DNA of 64,000 nt from Synchiropus splendidus (taxonomy: Eukaryota; Chordata; Actinopteri; Syngnathiformes; Callionymidae). Where the stretch lies: assembly GCF_027744825.2 (NCBI RefSeq), contig NC_071338.1, forward strand, positions 29,617,501-29,681,500. Reading direction: 5' to 3'. Below the pieces are notes generated by a model, which ran no database searches, was not told the DNA's origin, and was given only the letters and a program-made list of their open reading frames with translations. Shown in pieces: positions 13,121-26,430 of the stretch. The position numbers and the translations under genes are program-made. Numbering within the stretch: the first letter of the stretch is position 1; each line of letters begins with the position of its first letter.

Positions 13121-14065
13121 GCAGCAAAATATGCAGGGAAATACCGTTAGTCAGTCGAGTAGGACTCTGCCTCTTAAGGCGGAACCTTAAGGAGGACCGT
13201 GAAGGATGTATTATGCACTCTGCCACAGTGTTTCCCAGGGAGGACCCTGGAGAGTACAGGTGAAAATAAATCTCTTCACCCAGCACAAGATGAGATATCT
13301 GATATTCTGAAGCCAAATATAACTGCTCCGACTTGTACCGCATCTGTCACAAGTTCATTATCTCGCGACACCTACTCTTGCCTTAGAAGAGGTCGAGCTG
13401 CTGGCAGAGCTCAGTTGCAGCGGAGCAAAGACAACTCACAGACATATAAATATGTAAACTATAATCTGCCGCTTCAATTACGAGAGTTGCTCCCATGACA
13501 TTTACGATGGTATTGTTATCTTGAGAATAACATCAATGCATCTTTCAAAAATCAAGACAAAGAGAATGAAGAAAGCAGTGGAATATTGGTGGACAACTTT
13601 TTGCATTGCAAAAGCTAGTTCCAGTAGAGCAGTGAGAATCTATTGCTGCTCATAGACACATTCTGTTTTACTATTCTCAGCGCCACCAGTCGTCAAAACA
13701 GAGTGCACCACCGAGTCACGGTGTGCTCGGAATATTGAGGACCTTCGAGAGAAATAAGCCTTTTGTGTTCCATTGACTGTAAAGTCGATCACAAATACTC
13801 CTTTCCGCTTCCCCCTTCACGACTCATCAGGTCGCACCTGCGTCTGACTTTTGGGTTCTAATTTTCAATCTCAATGCCCACAACCAAGTGGCGGCTCCAT
13901 TTGCTTGAGCATAAATGTCACCACACTGCAGTTGTCTGTGCAAACTCCTCGCCCAGTTTCACTCACATACCCTTTTGTGAGCTGATCGAGGATGTCAAAG
14001 TCAAGTCCTGTCAAGTCCAGCATGAGGCCCCCCTCGGCTTTCTTTTGGTCCATTACCAACACAGG

Positions 14066-14071
14066 TTTAAT
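14066..14071 (-). terminator. Candidate proximal polyadenylation signal ATTAAA
   Basis: The first common signal variant after the CSMD1 stop codon, about 540 bases downstream of it on the minus strand. No strong GU-rich element is evident next to it, so this is only a possibility. Confidence 0.2.
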
Positions 14072-14611
14072 ATCGACATTTTTCGAAATGGCCAATTACT
14101 GTTTCCCGACTGGAGAGGTGTGAAAGGTGGAATAGTCTCTGTGCTTCCCCTGAGGGTTGAACCTCAAATCAGTCTAACCCATGTCTGGCCTGCAGCAGGG
14201 GAGATTGTAAGCTCATTCCACAGTGGAGGGAAGGGATGCGGGTTCAGGGCAATCCAACTCTTTCAGTGTGTAGCCCTTTGCATGGAGATTGTGTTAACAA
14301 GCACTTTTCAAATGGCGACGTCCAGATCTGTTTATAGCATCCACATGATGTCTGCAGCCCCCAGAGCCACTAACCTTTGGAACCGCTGACATCACTTAAA
14401 CTGATCATGTCATTTATACGCCTTCGATGGCTCTTTCAGACAGTAGGAAGCGATGGATGAGAGCCGGTGATGCTGACAGAAGACCAGCACGTACGGCTCA
14501 CAGTGACCTGTCTGGCGTGTTTCTCAATTTAGGTTTGTCCCGTTGGTAAGGACACACTTCAGACGACAGGGATGTTGGACCACACTGCTGGTTGATGATC
14601 AGAGTGTGTGA

Positions 14612-14771
14612 CTATACCACCGTGCACACGGTGTTGAGTGTGGTGTCGAAGCGGACGGCTTTGGCCTCGGTGGGCTTCATGTTGGTGTCGTACATCGGGT
14701 TTTCAAACGACGCCTGGCCATTGGAGCTTTCATGGCCGACGTACCCGTTGAACTGGACCTTTGGACGTGTC
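14612..14771 (-). CDS. csmd1: CSMD1 last coding exon: cytoplasmic tail and stop
   Basis: A 160-nt exon encodes the 52-residue tail, beginning TRPKVQFNGYVGHESSNGQA and ending DTTLNTVCTVV before TAG at 14612-14614. It matches the CSMD1 tail as I know it, differing in only a few residues. It contains ENPMY, an NPxY-type sequence, and ends TVV, which fits a class I PDZ-binding C-terminus; both roles are inferred from motif alone. The acceptor is CTGTTTTCTAG. The intron before it is about 5.7 kb, the largest in the window. Confidence 0.96.
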
Positions 14772-15279
14772 CTAGAAAACAGACAGAAGTAAACATGAGT
14801 GACGGCACACGCTTCTAGGCAACGGTAGATTCAGTGAGCAGCTTCAGTGAGATGACATGAACCCGGTGAGAAATGACTTCAGCTTAAATCTACTGACCCT
14901 GTTTCATTTTGGTCATTGCTCTGGGCATTTAGCTTGGGTTTTATTCTTCAGAATCCATGGCATCATGTTGTCTGTTCATATCATTCTCTAAACTCTGGTA
15001 CTTGGTTACATTTAAAACCCCAATACAGACCAGACTAAACCACACCCATGCAGGCACGGATAGACTCAACGCTCAAGCACCAGCCATGCTTAGGAAAAGT
15101 GCCTCTTCTGTCTGTTTTCTGTCTTATTCTTACGGTCTTACAAAAATTACATTTGTCTTTCATGAATTTCTTCAAACAAACCTGGGGTTATTGGTCGAGA
15201 CACTTATTTGTGCTCCTGGGAATTGTTCCTCGACCTGAGCGTCACATGACCTTAAGTAATAGAAATGAATGGTGAAGTC

Positions 15280-15453
15280 TAGTGGTAGGCTGATGAGGCT
15301 TCATAAAACAGTGTCTGCTTTTTTTCAGTGCACAGTAGATGGCGCTGTTGATTTTAAGTGGTTGTTAAAATCCAGATCCAAGATTCGAGAGCAAAGTGCC
15401 ATCTAGCGGATTTTGAGGACACTGTTTCATGAAGCCACATAAGCCCATCACTA
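15280..15453. mobile_element. 174-bp hAT-like MITE, copy 2
   Basis: Left end TAGTGGTAGGCTGATGAGGC, right end AGCCCATCACTA preceded by GTTTCATGAAGCC. Same family as 8569-8757. The flanks GTGAAGTC and GCGGAATC agree at five of eight positions, so the duplication is decayed or absent. It lies in the last CSMD1 intron. Confidence 0.75.
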
Positions 15454-16591
15454 GCGGAATCTTTTTGACCACATCCAGATGAACCCATCCAAAAATAAAA
15501 ACATTTTTGTCAATATTTTCTCTGCAAAAGCTGACCTGATTTCTTCATGCAGCGTCTTTACATATTTGAGCATCCATTCTGGTCTTTTCATTTCACCTTT
15601 CTTGAGAGTGATTCCAGGGACGTGTTCTGCGGCAACAACTCAGCACCCATCTCCATTTTAAATCGACACCTAGGCTTTGATAACAGCGACTAATAGTTTT
15701 CAAACAAGCCGCGAGCTACAAGGTGACAGAATCGCAAGGGCGCACATTGCTCTGAAAGTGGGAATCTGTAGAATTGAATATGAGACATCATCCAGTTGTG
15801 TATTGCGGAAGATCCAGCAATGATACGACTTTCCTTTCAAAATAAAAACGGAATGACAGTAAGGCATATTATTCGGTAAAATCCAGATATCGGGGATGTG
15901 TTCTGGAGATCTACCGTAAATGACAAGCGACCTGCAACATGACTGCAATGGGACGCTCACAAAACTCTTTTGTGTGAGATTTGCTGCGCGGCTGCGAGTT
16001 TGTTATGAGGCCTTCTTTGCTCCCCTGTGCGCCAAACCTGTCTACGTCTCACTACGAGTCAAGGAATTTCTGCTGACGGCAAGCTGGCATTATTTATTAG
16101 ATGCTCGTGTGAAAAGTTTGAGTTTTCAATTTTGTGGACATCTTCTACATTTCAAATTAAGACACCCGCTATACAGCGGGCTCCCTACAGGTATCAACAA
16201 ATCATGCGTTTTGGACGTGAAGGGAAGCTGAGGACGTGGAAGATTTATGAACAGCAGACGGGAGGATGCTGAGGCTTTAAGTTGTTGTCAAAAGTGAATA
16301 TATGTTTCATGCGTACGCTCAATCTTGTCAGCCAATCATGTGGCGTGAGGTTCGGCGCAGTGAGGCATGTCGACCGGGTCCAGACGAGTGCTTGGGTTCA
16401 AAGTGAATATCAGAATGATAAAGAGGTGTGAGCAAGCGTTTAAGAAAGTGCTGACCCATTTTGGCTTTCAACTCGCTCCAACAGAGATTGATGGCTGAAA
16501 AAAAGGAGGAATGAGCAGCACTTAAGAGGCCTTTTTGTTGACAGAGGTCAGAGGAAAGTGGCTAGCTAGGTTTAAAATGACAGAGTGGCGA

Positions 16592-16749
16592 TCAGCGATG
16601 GGGTGATGAAGCTTAGTGGCTCAGCATCTCACTTTTAAAGCCAATATGTGGTTCCCTTTAGAACTCAAGAAATCAAAGGTGACAGAGAAGCGTGGCATCT
16701 GGTGGGCTCAGAAAAAAATGTTTCACGATGCCTGATCAGCGCATCACTA
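16592..16749. mobile_element. Diverged hAT-like MITE, copy 3
   Basis: It starts CAGCGATGGGGTGATGAAGC and ends GATCAGCGCATCACTAG, with the inner TGTTTCACGATGCC retained. More diverged than copies 1 and 2. No clear target-site duplication. Confidence 0.55.
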
Positions 16750-16987
16750 GTTGTGACAACAAAATGATGAATGTACTCGGATTAAAAAGCGTATAAAGAA
16801 TATGAAATTATGACAGAAGTTTTATTCATATAACAAAGACACAATGTCTCTTCTGCTATTTTAAGTAATATATCAGGTCCTAAAACAGCAGGACTGTCTA
16901 CGTTTGCAGTGCAATATAGGACATGGGACAGTTGTGAGAGTACTTTTGACCAATGATCCATTAATCTAACATGTTATTAAACTATTA

Positions 16988-17709
16988 GGCTGTGTCCCAC
17001 TCCTCCCCCTAACACTAGCGCTTGGTTTTGAGTGCCCTCCACTATGAAGTGCCCTCCGACGACCAAGTGAAGTAACAGACGTCCCTAAAAATTGGGACAA
17101 CACTTCACAACGTCACTCGTAAAGACAACGTGTCATTGGCTGCCGTGCTGTCTTCTGTTTCCTGCATATCCAGTGTTGGAGACGTTTTGGAAATGCAGGC
17201 TCCAACCTCTTGCATCAGCGCTGATCATCTCACTTGGTTTGGTGAACCAACGGAGAAGAAATGGGCAGAACCAAAGCCGGCTTCGTCACTATGTTGCAGT
17301 GACAGGTCCGTTAGCCCGGATGCTAGCCGACTGTTAAGATGAAATAAAAACACACTGCTGTACATACATGTTGTATTATTCATGTTGTCGGACTACTTGG
17401 GTCATTTAACACGTGATACGAGAGAAACTAAACAAATGGAAGAGTAGTCTTGGTTACTAAAATGTCCCCGTTGTCCAATCCAGAATAATCTTTAAATAAA
17501 GTACTTTGGTATCCTGGAAATCGATCCACACTTCATATTCCCTCTTGGTTTCAAGTCAGGTCCAGAGCTCCCTCAGTTTGAAGGGATCATTTCAAGCGAG
17601 TGCCCTCGATCTTAGGACTATTGGGACACATTACACTTAAATGTGAACACGCAAAACCCAGTGTTAGGGCCAAAAAAACGAGTGTTAGGGTGAGAAATGG
17701 GACACAGCT
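16988..17709. mobile_element. 722-bp non-autonomous element with GGCTGTGTCCC ends, Harbinger-like
   Basis: The left end GGCTGTGTCCCACTCCTCCC and the inverse complement of the right end, AGCTGTGTCCCATTTCTCAC, match, each followed by CCTAACACT. It is flanked by TTA on both sides (16985-16987 and 17710-17712), the target duplication typical of PIF/Harbinger transposons. No transposase reading frame is seen inside. Confidence 0.75.
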
Positions 17710-17769
17710 TTAGTCGTGTACAATATTGCAGGCAAACCTGGCATAGATGACATGAATAAAAGGTTTGTG

Positions 17770-17805
17770 ATTACTAGAGACGCACTGACCAGTCGGCCAC
17801 AGAAA
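17770..17805 (+). repeat. Probable hAT end remnant
   Basis: The stretch TAGAGACGCACTGACCAGTC resembles the TAGAG(A/G)TGCACCGATC start of a common vertebrate hAT family. The rest of the element cannot be delimited. Confidence 0.35.
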
Positions 17806-19786
17806 AAAACATTTGGCAAAATGGATGTTGCCAACATGTCTGCTATGCAGAGATATTTCAGTGCAGTCGTGCAACGATTTGTTGGGTGTGTGAAGCCGAC
17901 ATTACTAGGGGGAGTGCCTTGCACTTACATGCTGGTCACAGCCACTAAAGTAACCCGCATCCTTGACGCATCTGTCGCTAATGTTATTCTTTATTTACAA
18001 CACTAAACAGCCTAGTAAGCAAGACGGACCATGGAGTGAAACTATGACACACTGAGATCTACTCAGATCATCCACAATTCACTTGATCCACATCACAGTA
18101 CAATGGAATTTCTTACTGAGATGTTGTTATAAAGCAGTGCACATGGATGTGCAGAAGTTAGCTGAATGCAACTTCAGTTCTGTGAACACGAGCCAAACGC
18201 TGCCCTTGATCAGTACTGGTTCTGAATTAACTTAAGTGTAGAAATTATACAACACCACTGAGTTCACAATAAGTAGGCTATTAATAGTTCATTTGTGTTC
18301 CACAATATGATCTGTTATTGAAATAATAATTAATATTAACTTGGAATAAAAAATATAATTAAATAACTATTGTCAACCACAGCTAAACCAGATGTTATGC
18401 AGAACTCTGTTAGTTATAAAAAAAGCAAGAACAAAAATTATTGTTATTTACGCAGTTATTACAGACAGTTAGTCAGATAAAGTCAAGAGAACAAAAAGTC
18501 CAAATATTTCCTATACCTTTCACCTATATTTGTCAAACCACAGAGTTAAACGGGGACATATTTCCCTGTGTTTATTTGGGATTACTTATTTTGATAATCT
18601 GGTTCGATAATCCAGTTAGATATAATCACTTAACTCCCCAAACCCTCTGGAAGTATTTGCAGCTGAAGCGTTGTTTGACTCTGACCTCATTAAGAGTGTG
18701 CGCACGTGTGTGTGTAACGGTAGAAGAAATCCAACCCCGGGGAGCTGCTAAGCCAACCTTACATGCTCAGCCCATTACGCTACAAAGCTACACACACACG
18801 CACACGCACGCCATGTGGACCTCCCTCAGAGTGGCTATGGTTCCATTTGCTGCACTGGTTTCAGACAGCGGGTGGAGGTGCGAGGAGTTTTATTGGTGGG
18901 ATGAAAAACAGTACAAATAATTGCTTTGACATCGAGGCCTAGAGCAGATACGAACACAAGCCAGAGCATGCTCACCAGCAGTGAGGCCGCACCACGGATT
19001 CACACCAAAGCACTGGAGCTCAGCTCAAAAAAAGTCTGGAGAAATTCATGAAAAATTGCTCATGATGGCATCATGCTAACAGAGAGATGACAATGAGATA
19101 GAGACAAAATAAGATGTCCTCCTCTCAACTTTGCATGACCGCTGTTGGAACTGTACGGCTGCATCACTTTCATCTTGTCTGAAAATCATTTCTGATGAAG
19201 AACCAAACTGAAGAATTTAGCCGGTGCAGCCATACGCCACAGCATGAGGAAAAAAAAAAGAAAGAAATGAGGAGGCTCGCGGAGGATGAGGCGGCGGTAG
19301 CGGCTGTTAAAAAAACAAAACAAAAAAGCCAGGAGAGAGAGGCGTCCAGCTTACCTGCCGCCCGGCCCCCAGGTGTCTTTTGGTCTCTCATTGTCATCTG
19401 TGTCAGCAGACAACGTCCTGCATACAACCATCAGCTTTAATGTACATCAGCCAGCATTTGCAGGAACCGATCATCGACTACGGCTAAAAGACACCACTGC
19501 TACTGTTTCAGCTGAGGAAACATTTGTACTTGAAAGTGAGACAGAACACGGAGCTGTGTGACCTTGGTACTGCTTCTCCATCCTTGCTTCCTCGTCACAT
19601 ACTTTACAGGACTAATGACAGTTTTGGGCAGCTGGTCATGTGATGGCTGGCACGTGTTGGACGATTAGAAAAAAACGTTTCTATTAGCTACACAACGTGG
19701 ACAGAACAGTTCAATGCCACAGCCACCACACGTGGTGCAATAGTGTTCAAGCTCAAGTGTAGAATATTTGAAACTGTTTTGTGATC

Positions 19787-19895
19787 ATCCGTCCATTATC
19801 CACCATTTAGCCAAGGTCGGGTCAAAGAAGCCAGGATTTCCCTCACCCCACAAACGTCCACCCGCTCTTCTAGGCTACTACTGAGGCCAACTGAG
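19787..19895 (+). repeat. Short dispersed repeat of the ATCC...GGTCGGGTC type
   Basis: CATCCGTCCATTATCCACC followed by CCAAGGTCGGGTCAAAGAAG and CTTCCC-like text resembles a common teleost repeat with the phrase CCGGGGTCGGGTCG. It is diverged and its limits are approximate. Confidence 0.45.
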
Positions 19896-20348
19896 AGTCA
19901 TAAACTCTCATTTGTTGAGAACCGCAACGGTGACTCCCTTAGTGAGAGACGGTTGACACAGTCACATGTACAGGGGACTGGGTTTTCATTTTTGCATTAT
20001 GAAGAAAAAACACTTTGTAGTTAAGAGTAATTCAAACCACCGAGATGTTAAAACACAACCATTTGGATGTTGTTTTGATATGTCTGTTGGTTGGCAAGTT
20101 TAGAGTTTGAATAATACATGTGTTTAAAACAAAAAGAAAAAAGTCATGTCATTATTGTGACATTTAGTACCACACAATTACATAAAAAGTCTTTTCTCAT
20201 GCAATATAGAGGACAAAAAGCTGGCCCTGCTACAGGTTACTTTGAGGAAAAATGTAAAAGCGACGACTGATCCATCCAACTTCACATTTTTCTAAGTTTT
20301 GACTTCAACAAAAGCTTGCTTGAAAGACAAGCTCCTTTTCCCTTGTTA

Positions 20349-20600
<252 letters not shown>

Positions 20601-20714
20601 TCAGTCTGAATCCATGCAAAGTTTCTGAAGAAATCATTCTGCTATCATTCGACAGTATGAGTCCCAGCTAGTCCACAGTTAACCACGATTTTCATCACAT
20701 GTAGGAACACGAAC

Positions 20715-20802
20715 CTTGTCTGGTCAGATGGAACTTGCCAAAGTCTTTACTGTGGATGTGACCCTGGTAGACAAACGTCTTCTGATCCGATTCCGCCGTC
20801 AC
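20715..20802 (-). CDS. csmd1: CSMD1 exon: juxtamembrane region, third part
   Basis: An 88-nt exon starts in phase 0 and leaves one base. It encodes VTAESDQKTFVYQGHIHSKD followed by FGKFHLTRQ. The YQG.IH.KDFGKF motif is conserved in CSMD proteins just before the membrane. The acceptor is TTCCGTTGTAG and the donor GTTCGT. It is absent from a simple open-frame scan because it is short. Confidence 0.92.
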
Positions 20803-22561
20803 CTACAACGGAACATTTGCTCAGTTCTCGCATTCAAACCAAAGCAATGTTTGCTGCCACGACAGTCGCTCTCATTTCTGCTTGCAATGCATCAACTCTA
20901 ATCAGAAAAAAACAGCTTCAATAAGCAAACTTTCATCAACTTTGTGCAACTTTGCAAAATTGCCGTTGTTTAGAGAGGGAGGCATAATTGCATCATTATC
21001 ATCCCACATTTTCATCTGCTACTTGTCAACCTTATAATTATCTTTCTGTCCTTAGCTGAACTCTCACAGCCGTCATCTGATCTCAGATTTGGTTTGGTTT
21101 CTCTGTGAATTCCTGAGAGACGGATGGATTGGAAACGTCCATACATCAGATGTATTCAAAGGTTTGTGTGTCCACCCGGATGCTTTGCTTCTACCTGGCA
21201 GCCCTGCTGACGGTGGGGCTTCTGGGAGCCAATATCATGGATGAGCTTTGTTTTGCTGATACGAGAACAAAGCCTCCTGCTAAAACAGTCATTTCCTCCA
21301 TGTGAAAAGATGTTAATTAGACTTCTTTGTATTTTGCATAATGAGACCCAAGATTGGACTGGAATTTCAATATGGCAACATGAAGACCCTTTCTGTGTGT
21401 GAGAGTAATGAGCTGAGGCCCACTTTATGGTTATGGTCTGTGGGAACAGCACTCATCCACAATATCCCAAACTGCTCCTGCGGCAGATCAACACAGCCAG
21501 ACTTTATCATGGTCCGACTTGTTCGCTAATAAAGTCGATTAGAACAAGGCCTTCAAATATTACTGCTGGAAATAACAACACGAATAATAATAACAATACT
21601 ATCTAAGTAAAATCACTAAGAATAACACGTTAACATGGTGTGTTATTTGTTTATACTGTAGTGTCAACTTCATTTTCACATCATCAAAATCCTTTCTTTA
21701 GTTTTTAACACTCAACTTACTTAAGTAAATAATTGTCAGTCATCATAAAAGGTATGTTGTGTGATATTTTTACAAACTCTGGTATTTTACTTTAATATTT
21801 TTACATATAGAACTAAATGGCGTATTCCATATGAGAGTAATAAACATTTTTATTAATTGAATGCTTTTATTTTCTAAATTGATATTGACTTTTTTGCCCT
21901 ACTGTATGTATTGTATGCATTTTTTTTATTTATTTCATTGCATTCCTAATTTTCCATCTAGCTGTGAATTCAATTTTAATATTGCTTTTGTTTTATTTCT
22001 CATTTGTTAATGTTTTGTTTTCAAAACTTTCAAGATGGGGGCTTAAAACAGAGATACATAAATAAAGTGATTGCAATTATGAGAATACAACCAAAGTTTT
22101 ATATTATTGCCATCTATTGCGATTTAAACAAATAAATAAAAAACATACAAACGCTCTCATTACGTAGCACAACTTAGGAACAATGAAAAGACACTGTAGT
22201 TTGGTGACAGTTTGCATCGCTAGCAAAGATACTCTTAAAATATGACAGTTAAAGAAGCTGTGTTGTTATGTAACAACATAGATGAAACCAGGTGAATATT
22301 ATCCTACGTGTTAGCTCATAAGAATTGTCAATAGGTTCTATTTCTACTGTGGATTTAAGTATCACTGTCACTGAACAAAGTAATAAAATACTTAAATTAA
22401 ATATCAAGGATATTACATAAAAAAGTACCACTTTAAAAGAAAAAAATCAAGATGAAGGTGAAATATGAAATAATGATTATAAAAGTCTGTTGTGAACGTG
22501 TACATTAACTTCTATGACAAAGTTGTGAGGAAGCTACAAAGATGGTGAAAAATGAACTCAC
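20803..22561 (-). other. Intron between juxtamembrane exons, no feature seen
   Basis: 1.8 kb, AT-rich in 21540-22500. I see no repeat boundaries or exon. Confidence 0.7.
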
Positions 22562-22674
22562 ATATCCATCCATGGCCCAGTTGTCGTTCTTAAACTTGCT
22601 GTAGTAATGTTCTGTGGGCCCTTTCACATGGTAGACCTTCAACAACAGCTGGTTTTCTTCTGACTTGTAGGTTC
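22562..22674 (-). CDS. csmd1: CSMD1 exon: juxtamembrane region, second part
   Basis: A 113-nt exon entered in phase 1 leaves phase 0. It encodes TYKSEENQLLLKVYHVKG, then SKFKNDNWAMDGY. The YK.E...LLL and F.NDNW..DGY motifs match the CSMD family. The acceptor is TTTCGCTGCAG and the donor GTGAGT. Confidence 0.95.
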
Positions 22675-25600
22675 CTGCAGCGAAAACCAAGACACGCCCT
22701 GAGTTAGAAAATCCAACGGCCAGGATGATCACAGCCTGAACCCGGGATCATTTCAATCACGCCTTATATATTTTGGCACTTGGCAGCGGGGAAATGCTAG
22801 AAAGACCCCGAGGGAGAAGGTTCATGGGAGCTTGGCAGACAGGCGCCGTTGTAGGCAAACAAACAGACAAGCTGACTGACAAGCAGCGATGAGGAAAGAC
22901 CTTGACATTTTGCATTTTCATACTCAAATATTACACTGACACTAAGTACAGGAAAGGTGACGTTTGCCCTTTAGTGCTATGATTTTGACTGACTGGGGGG
23001 GAAATGAATCCTCACTGAATACAACTTTTGTGAACCTTAACACCTTTCATATTATTCGAGAAGACAACAACAGTCAGACTGGAAACTTTTTTTCAGGTGC
23101 AATACACGTCCTTTTATCATTTTCAGTCATAAGTAACATTCACTGCAATAATAGATAAAAACACATAAACAAAAAAAAAATACATATAAATTAAGCAGAA
23201 ACATGGGGAAAATGTCAAAAATGGTGCTGATTTGAGGCAACAAGGAAAAGAGATCTCTTCCGATGCTTCAGTTGTGATTTCCCTTTTCTCTAGTGTGTAG
23301 CTTCGCCCGAGGGTGAAGTTCAGGGCAGAACTGCAGGAGCTGGTGGGGCATGACTCAGTGGAAGGGGACCCTGGGGTTGGCCGCGCTGGACAGCCTGGTG
23401 TGAGGGAAGTTTGGACCTCTTTGCTGCGACCAGATTCCAGATGACTGGAGGAAGAAAAGGCCATGATATCAAAGGCCTAAATTTGGACAGGAAAGAAGCT
23501 CCTGAAATGGCTCCCCCTCAGGCACAGAGCATTTCTACAAGAGCGCCAGATGGTAATTAGCTTCTTCCTACAGATCAGTGGCAGGAAACCTTGGCGCACA
23601 GCGCTGGTACCATCAGACACCACCTGAGATGACTCCACCAAGCATCAACCAGACTTCTGGTCATCTGCTCCAAAGGCGGCTTTCAAGGTAGAGCTCCTGG
23701 CCCTCTGGGGAACTCGTTTGAAGAGCCCTCTGTGCGTACGGAGCAGAAGCAGAAAAACTGAACGCTGTTGAAGTTGGCTGCAGAGGATTTGGGGCTGCTC
23801 GCCGTCAGACTCCTGAGAGACTGAAGAATTCACGGTCAGACTCAGCAGAACTGCTCCGACTCAGAGACAGAGTGGAGCTGGCTTAAGCCGGATGGCCCAC
23901 GCTGGGCCGCCACTTCAGCATAATCCACTTTATCTTTCAGGAATTTGGGGCAGTGGACCCATGCTGTGGAGCGAACATCAAGCTGGTGTGACGGGCAGTG
24001 AGGCACCAACACATGGCTAGGTATATCCCACTTGTCTTGTGCAATTCATACCATGCATTTCAACGTTCTAGGGCAGTAACAGCATTACTTCTCTTCCTGC
24101 TGCTCTCTGGGGTGGAGGGGGCGCTGGAGGTATAAGAGGGGCGATAAGGGGACACCCTGGACATGTGGGAAGATGGACAACCACTCACAAGCACCTCAAT
24201 CTTGAGGCATCATCGAGTGCTACGGGACACAAAAATGCCCATGCGGCGAATATACAGGCTCCCTCAAACCGCCTCCAGCCGGACTGGACCCCGAGACTTT
24301 CTAGCCGAGCAGAACAAGAAAATAAAGATATTATGAAACATCAGCTGTTGGCGAATTGGCAAATATATGAGGCAAAATAAAATGTTAAAATTTTGACGCA
24401 AGCACCTGACAATAAATAATATTTATGTATTCGCAGCACTCGTCTCCTACAGGCAGAAAGTTTGCCGAGGCGAGATCAAGCCGAATTAGTGGTGTGGAGA
24501 AGCCGGGCCACACCTGAGTGTCAGTCAGACTCGCTAAGCTGATGAAGCATCACGGCAGTGGAGGTTTTCACCCGAGGCTGCGGCTTCACTCGCTTGTTCA
24601 CCCGTCAATCACATTCCAGCAGCGAGAACACGCATCCTTCCAATGACAACGCTGGTATGTAGGTGGTAATGCGCTGCTTCTGAGGACGGAGCTTTATCAG
24701 AGACCACACGCGGCTGAACAGCCGTCCACAGGTTATTGTCACGCACAGCAGCTGGATTATTATTTACCATATTAACAATGCCTCAGTTCTTCCTGCCCTC
24801 TGGATGATTATACAGTGTATGCCGTTTGTTGGTGGTGGTTTCAGCAAGGAATATGAGTTATCCATTGGGTTTAGAGCGCAAAGAAAAAACACTGACTCAA
24901 ATCAAACCAAACCGACGTTTGTCCTGTGTTTTACAATACAATCTGATCGATGACCCTTTGGTAGCACAATATAAATACTTTTTGGATTGATATCTGAAAT
25001 GAAAAATTCCAGTATATTTATGTACACATTTCCGTATTTGAGCATCAGGTGTAATAATTGTTAATATCTCCAATAAGCCCTTGTTTTTAAACAGGAACAT
25101 TGGGCAGTTGTGTTGATACCTCAGTTTTGGACACAAAGTTGTGGTCCGAAAACAAGAATTAAAACATAATGTCTTCCAAATAATTTGTTTTCATATCTCA
25201 ATTGAAATATTTTATTTACTTCATTTACTTTGTATCAAAAGCTTACGTTACATTCAACTAAAATTTCTTTAAATGTTTTTAAGGCTGTCAGAAAAAATTA
25301 AGGCAAAAAAAAAAAAATGGCATTTAAAAATGAATAACTGCATAATGATAGAATGTTTTACAAGTTGATTTTCAGATTGTTTTTGTCCCCCTCCCACTAT
25401 TTCAATGCTTAAGCTCAAGTCATCTGACCCCCTTCAGGCTGCATTTAAAGCTAAATTAACCCTTGGTCTCGTCAATAGAACACAGTGAATTCATTCATTT
25501 CCACCCCACATTCGATAATGGCATTAGGAGCTTTGCCTAGCTAACTGAGACAAGAGACAGTGGGCACGTAACACAGACCACCAGCTGGGAAAATGCACTG

Positions 25601-26430
25601 GACTCTCTTAATTATTCAAAATATAATTTGAATAATGATGTTTTTTCTCTTTCATTGCTTCATAGCTTGGCTGTGTTTTTGGTTTATCCTCTTCAACACA
25701 AGTTGGTGAGCAATAACACGATGTGTTTCAGATGAAGGTTGTGGTATTACGGTAGCTATTGAGCTTGTGGGACAAAATATACTGCATTAATATTTGAGAC
25801 TCAAAACACAATTAAGTTTGTGTTGGGTTTTGAAATTGAACGTCTTGTCATAACCAAAACATGCAAGATGGAAGAGAGTAAAAGAGTTTGATGATGATGG
25901 ATGGATGAATTTAAGTTTTAGAAATGAGATGTTTAAGCTTATGTGAACCAACTCATTTGATCCTATCAAATACTGAAATGCCATTAATTCATTCTAAAAC
26001 CTCTCATTCAATAGATTACTTTTTTAAGTCAAGTTCCACCCCTAGTTCAGATTTATTCATTCTTCCGTCATGAGAAATAAAACGACAGTATGAACCTGCT
26101 TTCCAGTCGCAGGCGTGGACTGGACCCCTATTTTCAGTCCGGCTCTGATTAGATCAATCCATCCCTCAGTCCATCCAGAATAGCGCCGACTCAGCATCCA
26201 CATAAGTCTGCAGGCCGTCCTCATCAATCACCATCAGTGCGGTGCGCGGTGTACAGGAGATATTAAAGATCATATCGCATGATCTTGTACAAATTCCAGA
26301 CAGGCTGTCTCCATTAAACAACGCCAGCACATTTGATCAGATATGTTCATTCAGCCATTCATCATCAGCATCTTGTCCAGGCGGGTCGGGGAGTGTGGCA
26401 GCGTCATGGATGAACAGATCGTGTTTTTAC
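22675..26430 (-). other. Intron between juxtamembrane exons (3.8 kb), no feature seen
   Basis: No exon, RNA gene or delimited repeat recognised. A 13-A run lies near 25307. Short open frames on both strands look like chance. Confidence 0.65.

Larger units (their letters stand above)
6979..14611 (-). other. Downstream region, probably including the CSMD1 3' untranslated region
   Basis: No exon is supported here. The sequence right after the stop must be 3' UTR, but its end is uncertain. An ATTAAA lies at 14066-14071 and the clearest AATAAA at 6979-6984 (minus strand). Much of 7000-8100 and 11100-14600 looks like single-copy DNA, apart from a small GAT-rich triplet tract near 7618-7650 and a MITE at 8569-8757. 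A 171-codon open frame on the plus strand (13874-14389) resembles no family I know and is probably chance. Confidence 0.45.

Noticed and set aside
13874..14389. 171-codon plus-strand open frame
   Set aside because: It lies opposite the probable CSMD1 3' UTR and has no recognisable domain. Its length is compatible with chance, and I could not support it as a gene.
18441..18920. 159-codon plus-strand open frame in the last intron
   Set aside because: Its end translates a CA microsatellite (THTHTH), and the rest resembles nothing known.
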